This document shows positions 8,457 through 18,613 of a DNA stretch of 51,862 bases, piece after piece. The notes under the pieces were generated by a model, which did no database searches, had not been told where the DNA came from, and saw nothing but the letters and a program-made list of their open reading frames with translations. Position numbers and translations under genes: made by a program. Origin of the DNA: Bacteroidales bacterium (lineage in GTDB: Bacteria > Bacteroidota > Bacteroidia > Bacteroidales > UBA12170); assembly GCA_016929955.1 (NCBI GenBank), contig JAFGHU010000073.1, positions 1 to 51,862 on the forward strand, written 5' to 3'. Each line of letters opens with the position of its first letter. Position 1 is the first letter of the stretch.

Positions 8457-9917
8457 TTAGAGTTTATATCCCAACGTAAAAATATAGTTACCTGTCGTAT
8501 TCGTTATACTGGCCGGATTGACATAATCAGGATTGTACATATAATAGGAATTGTCTGTAGTTCTTTTTGAATAGGCGAAATCAAAATACATATTTCCCAT
8601 GCGATAGCCAATTCCCCAAGAGTAGGATGAGCTAATGATATCGTTTACATTAGGATCGGTAGGAGAACTTGTTATGCTATATCCTGTGCGGAAAGTCAGA
8701 TAATCCATTTTCCATTCGCCTCCAATTCGTAAACTGTGTGCAATTTGGAAATCGCCTCTAATGTCTTGATTTTCATTGGCGAAGGAATAGGATGCTGAAG
8801 AAAGTTTAGATTTCCCATAATCCATATATTCATAATCAACACTTATAAAGCCGTTTTTATAAAAGAAAGAACTAAAGCCTAACATAAAGCGAGATGGGGT
8901 GCTTAAATCATAAACCATATTTCCAATTGGAGATTCGCTGTAATAACTGTTGCCATCACCCATAAAGCTCTCAACACTCGAATAATATTCGTCTGTTAAA
9001 TCGCCATAATAAGTGGGTGTGTGATAAGCTCCACTAAAACGAAAACTGGGCGATACAACATAAATAAATCCAATCTTGGCATTGATACCCGTTCCGTCGG
9101 TGAATAAATATTCTGTATAATTCAATACATCAAACTCATAATCAGCTGGTGTATTTAAAGCATATTCGTAATAATCGATTTTACGCTTATAATGAAGATT
9201 GGGGATGCCAATACTTACTCCAATAATAAGTTTGTCGTTATAATTTGCCGACATAGCAAAAGATAATTCATTTATATAACCCTCTGATGTTTCCCAATAC
9301 TGTTGTAAAACACCTTGTGAAGGAGCTGCACTGTAATATTCTGTTGGATTTCCCGAAACGGTATCTAAAATATAAGTATCCCAGGCAAGGCCATCCGAAA
9401 AGGGATGCAATTCATCGGGGTAATATCCCGTTGCATTGGCGCGCCATACATTTGCTAAAGAAGAACTTTGCGATTGTCCATTGATATAGAGTGTATTGTT
9501 AAAATTTTTGGTTCTGTTCAGCGAGATGCCATAATTAATGGCTTTCCAACCTGACGAATTGGCTCTGCTTCCTTCTCTGTATTTATGCGTGGTAACCATC
9601 CCAATCAAGCCATGATTTAAATTGGTCTTCGACGACATGCCCATATCACCATTGTAAATGGCATCGTTGGTAGTATAATTCAAGGTTGGCGAAAAACTAA
9701 ATTCTGAAGACTGAAAAATGCCTAAACCGGCGGGATTGTAATTTAAGGTACTAAGATCGCCGCCCACCGCTCCGTAAGCACCACCAAGCGCAACAAATCG
9801 CGCAGATCCTAATATATCGTAGGATGAAAATCGAAAGGCATCCGAGCTGTTCTGAGTATAGCCGGTTTTAAGAATTAAACCAAAAGCTAGAATTAGAATT
9901 ATATATCGTGTTTTCAT
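8457..9917 (-). CDS. OmpP1/FadL-like outer membrane beta-barrel protein
   Basis: Signal peptide MKTRYIILILAFGLILKTGYTQ; SARFVALGGAYGAVGGDLSTLNYNPAGLG motif. Start trimmed from the ORF-track 9980 to ATG at 9917. Confidence 0.85.
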   Translation of the reverse strand: MKTRYIILILAFGLILKTGYTQNSSDAFRFSSYDILGSARFVALGGAYGAVGGDLSTLNYNPAGLGIFQSSEFSFSPTLNYTTNDAIYNGDMGMSSKTNLNHGLIGMVTTHKYREGSRANSSGWKAINYGISLNRTKNFNNTLYINGQSQSSSLANVWRANATGYYPDELHPFSDGLAWDTYILDTVSGNPTEYYSAAPSQGVLQQYWETSEGYINELSFAMSANYNDKLIIGVSIGIPNLHYKRKIDYYEYALNTPADYEFDVLNYTEYLFTDGTGINAKIGFIYVVSPSFRFSGAYHTPTYYGDLTDEYYSSVESFMGDGNSYYSESPIGNMVYDLSTPSRFMLGFSSFFYKNGFISVDYEYMDYGKSKLSSASYSFANENQDIRGDFQIAHSLRIGGEWKMDYLTFRTGYSITSSPTDPNVNDIISSSYSWGIGYRMGNMYFDFAYSKRTTDNSYYMYNPDYVNPASITNTTGNYIFTLGYKL

Positions 9918-9951
9918 AGTATTCTGTTTATCTTGATTGAAAAAGGTTTTA

Positions 9952-11481
9952 TTAACGTCTACTGGTTCTTCCACCGCCACTAGTTGTCCTGCTGCTTGTT
10001 CCTCCTGAGCTTCTGCTCGAGCCGGAACTGGAGGATGATTTTACAGAAGACGAATTACTCGAACTTCTGCTGGGGTTCGAAATAGATCGTGTTCCTCCGG
10101 AAGATTTTGATTGCTGTACAGATCTTGAAGGGTTTACAGAGCGTTGTATTACGCTTCCGGTATTGTTCGAAGGACTGCTGCTTTTGTAGGTTCTTGCATT
10201 CCTGTAAGATGATTGTGCAGGAACACCAACTCTAACATTGGTATTTTTTGTCGCCGCAGGTCGTTGATAGCGCGTAGCATTTGATCTGGTTGTCGAAAAC
10301 TCTCTACTCGATCTATCCGATGTATTTGTTGGCGTATTGTACTGATAAGTTCGCCCACGATTTTGACTGTTGATACTGGAATTTGTAGCATTAGAACTTC
10401 TTGGATTTTGGTATCTCGATCCTGTATTCGTGTTGGTTGTATTTCGGTCAAATGAATAGCGTGAGCTATTTGTTTTGGTCGAAGTATTTGCTTTATTGTA
10501 TACATTTTGCCTGCTCTCTGATCCAACTCTAAGGTTGCCCGAACTTCCTACATTAACTGTTTTCGACTGAATAGAGCTTCTGTTTTGCGTACGCAATGAG
10601 GCGCTGTTGCGGTCTTCTTTTAAGCTGCTTGATTGGCGACTGCTCGAAAAATAGCCTCTGTTTTCAGCAACGGCTTTGCTTGTTCTGGAACTCGATACCC
10701 GACTACCCAAATTGGCGCTGTTGGAGCTTCTGTTTGTTGTAACTTTACTAGACGGATTTTTTAAGGTGGCTGAACTAAGTGTATTTCGACTTCTTCCATA
10801 GTTGGCCGTTCCGTAACCTCTATGTCCGTAATAGCGCGAGTTTATATCATAAGGGTTTGTTCCATAAGTATATCCGGAATAGTATCCCGTCCAGTATCCA
10901 TTATAATACCAATTGTTATAATAATATGGATTCCAATAGCTATTGTAAGGATTGTAAAAACCAGAATACCAGCCATAATTGTATGGGTAATAATTGGAAT
11001 AGCGATAAAAACTAAAAAATGGAGAATAGAAATTAGTATATCCGTAATAATAATTATAATCATATCCGACATAAATACTTGTTCCCCAATAATACGGATT
11101 GTGATCGTACCAATATAAATTGGTATAATACGAATCGTAATAACCGGCTCCCGCTAAGGGATTGTTGAATCGTCTAATTCTTGATGCATACGAATAATCG
11201 TAATAATCATCGTATTGAAAATTATCTTCATAATAATAATTATCATCAATTAATACTTCGCCGTAGGTATCCGATTGGTTTTGATCCGCTACCTGAGCGT
11301 TATTGTTTTGATTATCATTAACTATATAATCGGGCTCCTGTGCAACAACAACCGGTGTCATTCCTTGGTTTTTTGCACCAAACGAATATACGTCGTCGTC
11401 GTAAACACCCGTATATTGCGGTGTAACACAAGAAACGAGCGGAACCAATAAAAGTGTTAAAAATTTAATGAGCGTCTTCAT
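9952..11481 (-). CDS. Low-complexity Tyr-rich, Ser/Asn/Arg-rich putative lipoprotein
   Basis: MKTLIKFLTLLLVPLVSC lipobox (start trimmed to ATG at 11481); central run such as YNYYYGYTNFYSPFFSFYRYSNYYPYNYGWYSG; C-terminal SSRSSGGTSSRTTSGGGRTSRR. Confidence 0.8.
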   Translation of the reverse strand: MKTLIKFLTLLLVPLVSCVTPQYTGVYDDDVYSFGAKNQGMTPVVVAQEPDYIVNDNQNNNAQVADQNQSDTYGEVLIDDNYYYEDNFQYDDYYDYSYASRIRRFNNPLAGAGYYDSYYTNLYWYDHNPYYWGTSIYVGYDYNYYYGYTNFYSPFFSFYRYSNYYPYNYGWYSGFYNPYNSYWNPYYYNNWYYNGYWTGYYSGYTYGTNPYDINSRYYGHRGYGTANYGRSRNTLSSATLKNPSSKVTTNRSSNSANLGSRVSSSRTSKAVAENRGYFSSSRQSSSLKEDRNSASLRTQNRSSIQSKTVNVGSSGNLRVGSESRQNVYNKANTSTKTNSSRYSFDRNTTNTNTGSRYQNPRSSNATNSSINSQNRGRTYQYNTPTNTSDRSSREFSTTRSNATRYQRPAATKNTNVRVGVPAQSSYRNARTYKSSSPSNNTGSVIQRSVNPSRSVQQSKSSGGTRSISNPSRSSSNSSSVKSSSSSGSSRSSGGTSSRTTSGGGRTSRR

Positions 11482-11539
11482 TTTTGCCTCCTTGATTTTA
11501 TATTTCAATTTTTTCAAATGTCTATTTTTAAATTATGCT

Positions 11540-11547
11540 TAGTTTTG
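11540..11547 (+). promoter_or_regulatory. -7 element TAGTTTTG upstream of proS
   Basis: TAnnTTTG match. Confidence 0.5.
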
Positions 11548-11597
11548 CAGCAATTTAATTCAATCAGAAAAAAGCAAATACTATACCACAATTTAAT

Positions 11598-13070
11598 ATG
11601 GCTAAAAAATTTTCAACACGCGCAGAAGATTATTCACAATGGTACAACGATATCGTAAAAAATGCCGACTTAGCTGAGAATTCATCAGTAAGAGGAAGTA
11701 TGGTTATAAAGCCCTATGGATATGCACTTTGGGAGAATATGCAAAAAGAGTTAGACCGAATGTTTAAAGAAACCGGTCACGAAAATGCCTATTTCCCCTT
11801 ATTTATTCCAAAATCTTTTTTTTCTAAAGAAGCCAGTCATGTGGAAGGTTTTGCAAAAGAATGTGCCGTTGTAACTCATTATCGATTAAAAAATGATGAA
11901 AATGGTGGTGGAATTGTGGTTGATCCGGATGCCAAATTAGAAGAAGAGCTCATTGTTAGGCCAACCTCTGAAACCATAATTTGGGATACCTATAAACGTT
12001 GGGTACAATCTTATCGCGATTTACCCATATTGATAAACCAATGGGCGAATGTAGTGCGTTGGGAAATGCGTACGCGTTTGTTTTTACGTACTGCCGAATT
12101 TTTATGGCAAGAAGGACATACGGCTCATGCTACAGAAAAAGAAGCCATAGCGGAAGCAGAACAAATGCTTGAAGTGTATACCGACTTTGCCGAAAATTAT
12201 ATGGCTATTCCTGTTTTGCGAGGAACAAAATCGCCAAACGAACGCTTTGCCGGTGCTATCGAAACCTATTGTATCGAAGCTATGATGCAGGATGGCAAGG
12301 CTTTACAGGCTGGAACCTCTCACTTTTTAGGTCAGAATTTTGCCAAAGCATTTGATGTTAAATACCTGAGTAAGGATAATAAACTCGAATATGTTTGGGC
12401 AACCAGTTGGGGTGTTTCCACACGTTTAATTGGGGCTATTATTATGGGGCATAGCGATGATAATGGATTGGTATTGCCTCCAAGATTAGCACCAATACAA
12501 GTGGTTATTGTTCCTATCTATAAAAATGAAGAGCAGTTGGATGCTATCTCTGAAGAGGTAAAAACGATTACAAAGCGTTTAAGAGCAAAAGGGATACGCG
12601 TAAAATTTGATAACCGTGACACGCAAAAACCGGGATTTAAATTTGCCGAATATGAGTATAAAGGTGTTCCTGTTCGCTTTGGAATAGGCCCTCGCGACTT
12701 GGAAAACAAGACCATCGAAGTGGCTCGCCGCGATACGCTTACCAAAGAAATTTTGCCAATAGAAGGCATCGAAGATAAAATGCTTGTATTACTCGACGAA
12801 ATCCAACAAAATTTATTCGATAGAGCGCTGGTTTTTAGAGCTAAGAATTCTAAAAAAGTGGATAGCTGGGAAGAATTTAAAACCGAAATAGAAAAAGGCG
12901 GATTTTTATATGCCCATTGGGACGGTACTTCCGAAACAGAGCAGAAAATAAAAGACGAAACCAAAGCCACAATTCGTACTATTCCGTTGGATGCTGATGA
13001 AGAAAGCGGAAAATGCGTGTATTCCGGCAAACCTTCTTCTAAACGTGTGGTTTTTGCACGTGCCTACTAA
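11598..13070 (+). CDS. proS: Proline--tRNA ligase
   Basis: Class II aaRS motifs: [57 protein letters not shown]. Confidence 0.97.
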   Translation: MAKKFSTRAEDYSQWYNDIVKNADLAENSSVRGSMVIKPYGYALWENMQKELDRMFKETGHENAYFPLFIPKSFFSKEASHVEGFAKECAVVTHYRLKNDENGGGIVVDPDAKLEEELIVRPTSETIIWDTYKRWVQSYRDLPILINQWANVVRWEMRTRLFLRTAEFLWQEGHTAHATEKEAIAEAEQMLEVYTDFAENYMAIPVLRGTKSPNERFAGAIETYCIEAMMQDGKALQAGTSHFLGQNFAKAFDVKYLSKDNKLEYVWATSWGVSTRLIGAIIMGHSDDNGLVLPPRLAPIQVVIVPIYKNEEQLDAISEEVKTITKRLRAKGIRVKFDNRDTQKPGFKFAEYEYKGVPVRFGIGPRDLENKTIEVARRDTLTKEILPIEGIEDKMLVLLDEIQQNLFDRALVFRAKNSKKVDSWEEFKTEIEKGGFLYAHWDGTSETEQKIKDETKATIRTIPLDADEESGKCVYSGKPSSKRVVFARAY

Positions 13071-13097
13071 AATGTATACAAAAATTAATTCAATATT

Positions 13098-13868
13098 ATG
13101 GAACGGAAATTAATGGCTTTTGAGCGATTGTTAAATATTATGGACGATTTGCGCACCGGATGTCCGTGGGATAAAAAACAAACGCTGGAAAGTCTCCGTT
13201 ATTTAACTATCGAAGAAGTGTATGAATTGTCAGATGCCATTTTAAACAACGATTTAAACGAGATTAAAAAAGAGCTTGGCGATTTGATGTTGCATATGGT
13301 TTTTTATGCCAAAATTGGATCGGAGAAAAACGCATTTGATATGGCCGATATTTTGGAAGGTATCAGCGAAAAATTAATCTACCGTCATCCTCATATCTAT
13401 GGTGATGTAGAAGCCAATGATGCTGAAACAGTATCGGAAAATTGGGAGCATTTAAAACTTAAAGAGGGGCGAACCTCTGTTTTGGAAGGGGTCCCAAATT
13501 CCTTACCGGCCATGGTAAAAGCCTACCGCATGCAGGAAAAAGTAAAAGGCGTTGGTTTTGATTGGGAAAAGCCCGAACAAGTGTGGGAAAAAGTACAAGA
13601 AGAATTGGGCGAGTTTCATGATGAGGTAAGTCATGCCAAGGATAAAAAGCAAATGGAATCCGAATTTGGTGATGTATTGTTTTCGCTCATTAACTATGCA
13701 CGATTCTTAGATATCAATCCCGAAGACGCTTTAGAGCGTACGAATAAAAAATTTAAAAAGCGCTTCGAATATCTGGAAAAAGAGACCAAGGCTAAAGGCA
13801 AATCTTTACACAATATGAGTCTGGCCGAAATGGACGTTTATTGGGAAGAAGCCAAGAAAATGGACTAG
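13098..13868 (+). CDS. mazG: Nucleoside triphosphate pyrophosphohydrolase MazG
   Basis: GCPWDKKQTLESLRYLTIEEVYEL, two MazG-type EExxE/ELGD segments. Confidence 0.95.
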   Translation: MERKLMAFERLLNIMDDLRTGCPWDKKQTLESLRYLTIEEVYELSDAILNNDLNEIKKELGDLMLHMVFYAKIGSEKNAFDMADILEGISEKLIYRHPHIYGDVEANDAETVSENWEHLKLKEGRTSVLEGVPNSLPAMVKAYRMQEKVKGVGFDWEKPEQVWEKVQEELGEFHDEVSHAKDKKQMESEFGDVLFSLINYARFLDINPEDALERTNKKFKKRFEYLEKETKAKGKSLHNMSLAEMDVYWEEAKKMD

Positions 13869-13871
13869 TTT

Positions 13872-14441
13872 TTATTTCAATAAGAAAAACAAAAAGAGCA
13901 AAGGAATTAGTATTCCAAGGAGGGTGTAAATTCCTCCCCATCCCCAAATGCCATTTTTTCCTCTAACCATAAAGAAACTTGTAATAGCAAATAAGATTAA
14001 TGCTCCGGCATAGATATCTGAAAACCATTTCCACCAACTGTTTGGATTGTAATGCAAATAATTTGATTCGTAAAAAACCGGACGCTTTTTTAAAAACTCT
14101 GCTTGTCCTTTTCCCGTTTCCAGATTTACCAGTACCGACGATCCTCCGGATAAAAATATTTTAATCTGATTGCTTTGAGGATAATAATGCTGTTTATAGG
14201 TGTCCTTAGGTGCAATTTCACCAAGCAGCTCGAGGATATGTTTTTGAATCGCTGCGTTTTTCTCCAGCGAGATTTGTGTTTGAAAGTCCATAACTTCAAC
14301 AGAATAATTTGGATTCCAATCATTCAGATGGTTCAGGGCAATTCCGGATAAGCCATAAATCAGGGTTGTTCCTATAAAGAAAAATCCGATATCACGATGC
14401 AATATACGGCTCCATTTACGTAGCATTTTCATTACGTGCAT
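13872..14441 (-). CDS. PepSY-associated TM protein
   Basis: LRKWSRILHRDIGFFFIGTTLIYGLSGIALNHLNDW typical of PepSY_TM proteins; C-terminal TM helices. Confidence 0.75.
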   Translation of the reverse strand: MHVMKMLRKWSRILHRDIGFFFIGTTLIYGLSGIALNHLNDWNPNYSVEVMDFQTQISLEKNAAIQKHILELLGEIAPKDTYKQHYYPQSNQIKIFLSGGSSVLVNLETGKGQAEFLKKRPVFYESNYLHYNPNSWWKWFSDIYAGALILFAITSFFMVRGKNGIWGWGGIYTLLGILIPLLFLFFLLK

Positions 14442-14525
14442 TTTTTTTGATGGTTAAGAATACGAGTATAGGCTTCCAAAATCATATGGAAACAATTGTA
14501 TTTACATAAATCCATAGGGAATGGA

Positions 14526-15038
14526 TTATTTTACTTTATGCGAAATATAGTCGATCGAATAAAAAGACAAATGATCGACTCCGGCCGCTTGCATAGAATC
14601 TCTATAGCTGTTTATCTGCTTCATTTTTTGAGCGTAAACATCTTCGTTGTCAATGCCTTCTTTGTGTTTTTGGATATGGTCTTGCTCCATTTGCAAACAA
14701 TAGGCCTCATCTACTCTGAATTCTTTTACCACGCCGCTTACAATAATATTGCTTCCGGTTAAAGCATCATCAAAACGCTCTTTTCCATCGATATGTACAT
14801 CACCAAAATCATTCACCAGAAATAGTCGTTTTCCGCCGTGTTTACATACATGATCAACAATTCCTTCGATCTGAATTTCCTGATCGACCCATTTTCCTGC
14901 CTCTGAATTAAAATCAGCCAAGGTTAATACAGCCTGCTCAGTATTTTCAGGGGTTTCGGTTTTATTTGCTTTTTGATTATTATCACCGCACGACATCAAT
15001 ACAGCAATCAAACTAAATAATAAAAGTGTTTTTTTCAT
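14526..15038 (-). CDS. Putative lipoprotein with OB-fold-like region
   Basis: Lipobox LIAVLMSCG; VDQEIQIEGIVDHVCKHGGKRLFLVNDFGDVHID resembles OB-fold strands. Confidence 0.6.
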   Translation of the reverse strand: MKKTLLLFSLIAVLMSCGDNNQKANKTETPENTEQAVLTLADFNSEAGKWVDQEIQIEGIVDHVCKHGGKRLFLVNDFGDVHIDGKERFDDALTGSNIIVSGVVKEFRVDEAYCLQMEQDHIQKHKEGIDNEDVYAQKMKQINSYRDSMQAAGVDHLSFYSIDYISHKVK

Positions 15039-15339
15039 TTTAATTTGTGTTAATTAGTTAACAAAAATAAGAAAACAATTTTACATAAGTATATTTGTTT
15101 ATAGGAAAGGTTTAAAAAGAGCGTCGACTCAAATGCGATGCTTCATTTGCAGAAATTTTTAGTTATTTTTAGGTTTGGGTTTGAGATGAATTTGTCCTTA
15201 ATCCAGATTGTGCAAATAAAATATTGTGCTCATCCCTGTTTTTGTCCATAAAAAGGATATAATCCAAAAATAGGACGTATTTTGTCGATTATTTTGGCTA
15301 AAAACAAGATATTCAATAAATTAAGTATCTGATTTTAGC

Positions 15340-15347
15340 TAAATTTG
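15340..15347 (+). promoter_or_regulatory. -7 element TAAATTTG upstream of TPR kinase
   Basis: TAnnTTTG match 44 nt before the ATG. Confidence 0.5.
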
Positions 15348-15391
15348 TAACAGGCAATTTATACAACAATGTTTTTTATACCATCGAAATA

Positions 15392-17827
15392 ATGAAGCAG
15401 AAAGCTTTAATTATCCTGTTTTTAGGGATAAACTTCTTTGCAGTGCAGGCACAAAACCCAATCGACAGTCTTACTCGTTTAATAAATACGAGTAAAGCAA
15501 ATTCTCACCAAAAAGCAGGTTTGCTTTTTCAACTTGCAGATTTACAGTACAACTCAAATCAAATAGCAGGTTTAAGAGAAACTATTGAGAAAACCCGCGA
15601 AATTACTACGGCTTTAGATGATCCATGCTTAAATGCCAACTTAGAGTTATTGGAGGCCAAAGAGCTCTATTTATTAAGAGCCCTCAAAGAAAGTCGATGG
15701 AAATCGAAAAGTATTATTGCATATGCCCGTAAAAATAATTGTGCAAAGGCAGAGATAGATGCGCTGTTGTATTTGGTGAATATTAATGTAAGGAACAGCA
15801 ATAGAGATTCGTGTTTAATCTTTATCAATCGGGCGAAAAACAAGGCAGCTGAAATAAACGACCAACATCGAATAGTATATGCAAACAGGTTGTTAGGCGT
15901 TTATTATCTTAAAAAAAATCAGTATAAGAAATCGAGAATGATCTTAGACTCTGTGGCAAAAGCACTTTTAGCCTACAACGATTATTTAAAGATAGGGAAT
16001 GCTTATAGTAATATTGCGGAGTCGTATTATTTGGAATCGAAGTATGATTCTGCACTTCTATTTGCAAGTAAAGCTGAACCATACTTGATAAAAGGCTATG
16101 GAAATTATGCATTAGCCGCTAATTACAATATGATAGCGATAATAAACAAAAGCACTGGACGTATTGATAAAGCTATAGATGTTTATTTTAAAGGCTTAAA
16201 AATCGCTGAAGATTACAATATCACATCCTTGCAGAATATTTTCTGGTACAATTTAGGAAACTGTTATTATATTTTAAATGCAAGAGATAAAGCAGCCGAA
16301 AATTTTAAGTTGTGCTTAAATCTGGCCAGGCAAAATAATGATACTTCTTCCATGGTATATTCGCTTTCTGCATTGGGAAATGTCGCTTTGGAGGAAGATG
16401 ATAATAATGCGGCAAACGACTATTTGCTCGAATCGATGAAATTAGCCTTGCTAAGTAATGATACGTATATGCTTAGTTTTTTGTCGTCGAGTATAGCAAA
16501 ACTTAAAATTAATCAACAAAAATATAACGAAGCACAAGCCTATTTGGACAGAGCTTATAACTATGACCGCATTTTAAATTCTCCTGAAAGCAGTATCAAT
16601 ACAAAAATAATCCAAGCACAGCTTTTTGCAGAAACGCAGAGAACACAGAAAGCTATTGAATTGCTACTGCTTATTTTGGATGAAGCCCAAAAGATACAAT
16701 CAGTAGAAAATTATCGTTATTCACTTGAAACACTGAGTGAGGTCTATGAAAAAAGGAAGGATTATGAGAATGCATTAAGATTTCATCGTTTGATTGATCA
16801 GATTGAAGACAGTTTAAATTTAACATCGACACTTGAAAAATTTGTAAATCAAGAATTAGAGTTTGAGCAGGAAAAAATAGAAAGAATACAACAACTCGAA
16901 ACCGAAAAAGCAACGCTCGAGCATCAAAGCAAACTAAAAGAAACGCGCTATATTGCTATTCTGGCCATCTTTACTACCGTCGTTTTTCTGGTTATTTCTT
17001 TTCTTTTTTATTTTTTATCGAAGTCGAGAAGTCGAAGAGCGAAGATTTTTGAAAGAAAGAATCGGATTATTGAAAAGAATAGTCAGGAATTAAGAGTAAC
17101 AGTCGCTAAATTAAGGCAGCTCACTGATGAACTTGATATCGCCAATACAACTAAATCCAAACTGTTTTCCATCATTGGCTACGACTTAAAAAATCCTTTT
17201 AATGTAATTTTGGGTTATGCTAATGAATTGATGACGGATGAACCTGAAGATAAGGAAACGAGACAGATTTTTTATCAAAGAATAGTAAAATCGTCAAATC
17301 AGCTTGTTGAAATGATTAATACTTTGCTTGAATGGGCAATGGCACAATCGGGCAAAATAGCGTATATGCCTGAGCTGGTTAATATTACTAAAGTGCTGAA
17401 TGAGGTTATTGATACTTCAAAAATAAACGCAGATAAAAAGAGCATAAACATTGAGAGAGATTTTGATAGGGATGCAGAATATATGCTTGTGGCAGATAAA
17501 AATATGATGGTTAGGATCTTTCATAATTTAATAAGTAATGCCATAAAATTTACGCAAAAAAATGGTCAAATCAATGTGGGATGGAGCAAAGAACAAGACC
17601 AGATTCGCTTTTTTGTAAAAGACAATGGCATAGGAATGGTCCCGGAAGATGCTGCTGACATTTTTGAAAAATCGCTAGATATGTCGAAAGACGGCACACA
17701 GGGAGAAAAAGGAACCGGACTCGGTTTAAGTATTTGTAAAGAGTTTGTGAATAAACACGAGGGAAATATTTGGGCCGAAAGCGAATTAGGAAAAGGATCT
17801 AAATTCTATTTCAGCATCCCGATTTAA
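15392..17827 (+). CDS. TPR-containing membrane sensor histidine kinase-like protein (atypical H-box)
   Basis: Signal peptide, TPR repeats, TM helix, H-box-like FSIIGYDLKNPFNVILGYANEL, N-box HNLISNAIKFT, G boxes DNGIGM and GTGLGLSI. Confidence 0.9.
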   Translation: MKQKALIILFLGINFFAVQAQNPIDSLTRLINTSKANSHQKAGLLFQLADLQYNSNQIAGLRETIEKTREITTALDDPCLNANLELLEAKELYLLRALKESRWKSKSIIAYARKNNCAKAEIDALLYLVNINVRNSNRDSCLIFINRAKNKAAEINDQHRIVYANRLLGVYYLKKNQYKKSRMILDSVAKALLAYNDYLKIGNAYSNIAESYYLESKYDSALLFASKAEPYLIKGYGNYALAANYNMIAIINKSTGRIDKAIDVYFKGLKIAEDYNITSLQNIFWYNLGNCYYILNARDKAAENFKLCLNLARQNNDTSSMVYSLSALGNVALEEDDNNAANDYLLESMKLALLSNDTYMLSFLSSSIAKLKINQQKYNEAQAYLDRAYNYDRILNSPESSINTKIIQAQLFAETQRTQKAIELLLLILDEAQKIQSVENYRYSLETLSEVYEKRKDYENALRFHRLIDQIEDSLNLTSTLEKFVNQELEFEQEKIERIQQLETEKATLEHQSKLKETRYIAILAIFTTVVFLVISFLFYFLSKSRSRRAKIFERKNRIIEKNSQELRVTVAKLRQLTDELDIANTTKSKLFSIIGYDLKNPFNVILGYANELMTDEPEDKETRQIFYQRIVKSSNQLVEMINTLLEWAMAQSGKIAYMPELVNITKVLNEVIDTSKINADKKSINIERDFDRDAEYMLVADKNMMVRIFHNLISNAIKFTQKNGQINVGWSKEQDQIRFFVKDNGIGMVPEDAADIFEKSLDMSKDGTQGEKGTGLGLSICKEFVNKHEGNIWAESELGKGSKFYFSIPI

Positions 17828-17833
17828 AATACA

Positions 17834-18400
17834 TCACTCAATTTCGATATCGTATTTATATAGCAAACCTCCAATTTCTGTTAGCGAAAATTTTGCCTTT
17901 TTAATCCGATTTAGCTCAGGGTCTATCCTATAGTTAAACGCACTTCTAAAATCGGCTTTTTGAAGCTTGCTGTTTTCGAAATGGGCGCCTGATAAATCGC
18001 AATTATCGAAATGTGAGGCGCTTAAATCGGCTTCAGTAAAATCAACCTCTTGTAAATTACAATTTATAAATGGCGTGTTTTTTTAACTGGCATTTATAAA
18101 AGGAAGAAAAACTTAACTGACAAGCATCAAATTTTACCGAAAACAGAAAATTGTTTGCCTGCTCAAAATGCAAGCCCATCTATTTGCAGTTTTTAAATTC
18201 CGCTTCCTTAAAAGATGTATTCGTAATTTTTGCATTGCTTAAATCGCACGCTTCAAAAATACATTCGGCAAAGCTGAAATTCGCTAAATTAACAGGCGTG
18301 AAAACGCAATTCATAAACGTACAATTCTCGAAATTATTAATGAGTTATGTGTGTAATCAATTTCTTTAACGATCTCGTTTTCGGCAAAAATTTTCTTCAT
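17834..18400 (-). pseudogene. Pentapeptide-repeat protein, disrupted by two frameshifts and an in-frame stop
   Basis: Reverse-strand pieces: MKKIFAENEIVKEIDYTHNSL / NFENCTFMNCVFTPVNLANFSFAECIFEACDLSNAKITNTSFKEAEFKNCK*MGLHFEQANNFLFSVKFDACQLSFSSFYKCQLKK / PFINCNLQEVDFTEADLSASHFDNCDLSGAHFENSKLQKADFRSAFNYRIDPELNRIKKAKFSLTEIGGLLYKYDIEIE*. Confidence 0.88.
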
Positions 18401-18472
18401 TTAATTGAGAGATAAGCAATCAATGTTTAGGGGAAATATGCAATTAAGGAGCCGGAATTTAAGAAAACCTGA

Positions 18473-18613
18473 TTAAAATAAAAACAACAAAACAATTAAA
18501 ATTATCAAGATTAAAATTGTCATGGGCGGTATTCCTTTATCGCTTTTCTTAATGGCCTGAATGGCTGTGTTTAAAACAAGCAATGCTATAAATATGTACA
18601 CAATATATTCCAT
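18473..18613 (-). CDS. Small 46-aa membrane protein (candidate)
   Basis: MEYIVYIFIALLVLNTAIQAIKKSDKGIPPMTILILIILIVLLFLF*; two hydrophobic segments separated by a charged linker; absent from the ORF track because it is short. Confidence 0.5.
   Translation of the reverse strand: MEYIVYIFIALLVLNTAIQAIKKSDKGIPPMTILILIILIVLLFLF

Noticed and set aside
10149-11118. Several long ORFs on alternative frames inside the Tyr/Ser-rich gene (e.g. 10149..10526, 10779..11015, 10822..11118, 10842..11072)
   Set aside because: They are low-complexity shadows (Ile/Val/Met runs) of the TAT/AAT codon bias of the real gene and have no independent start or family signature.
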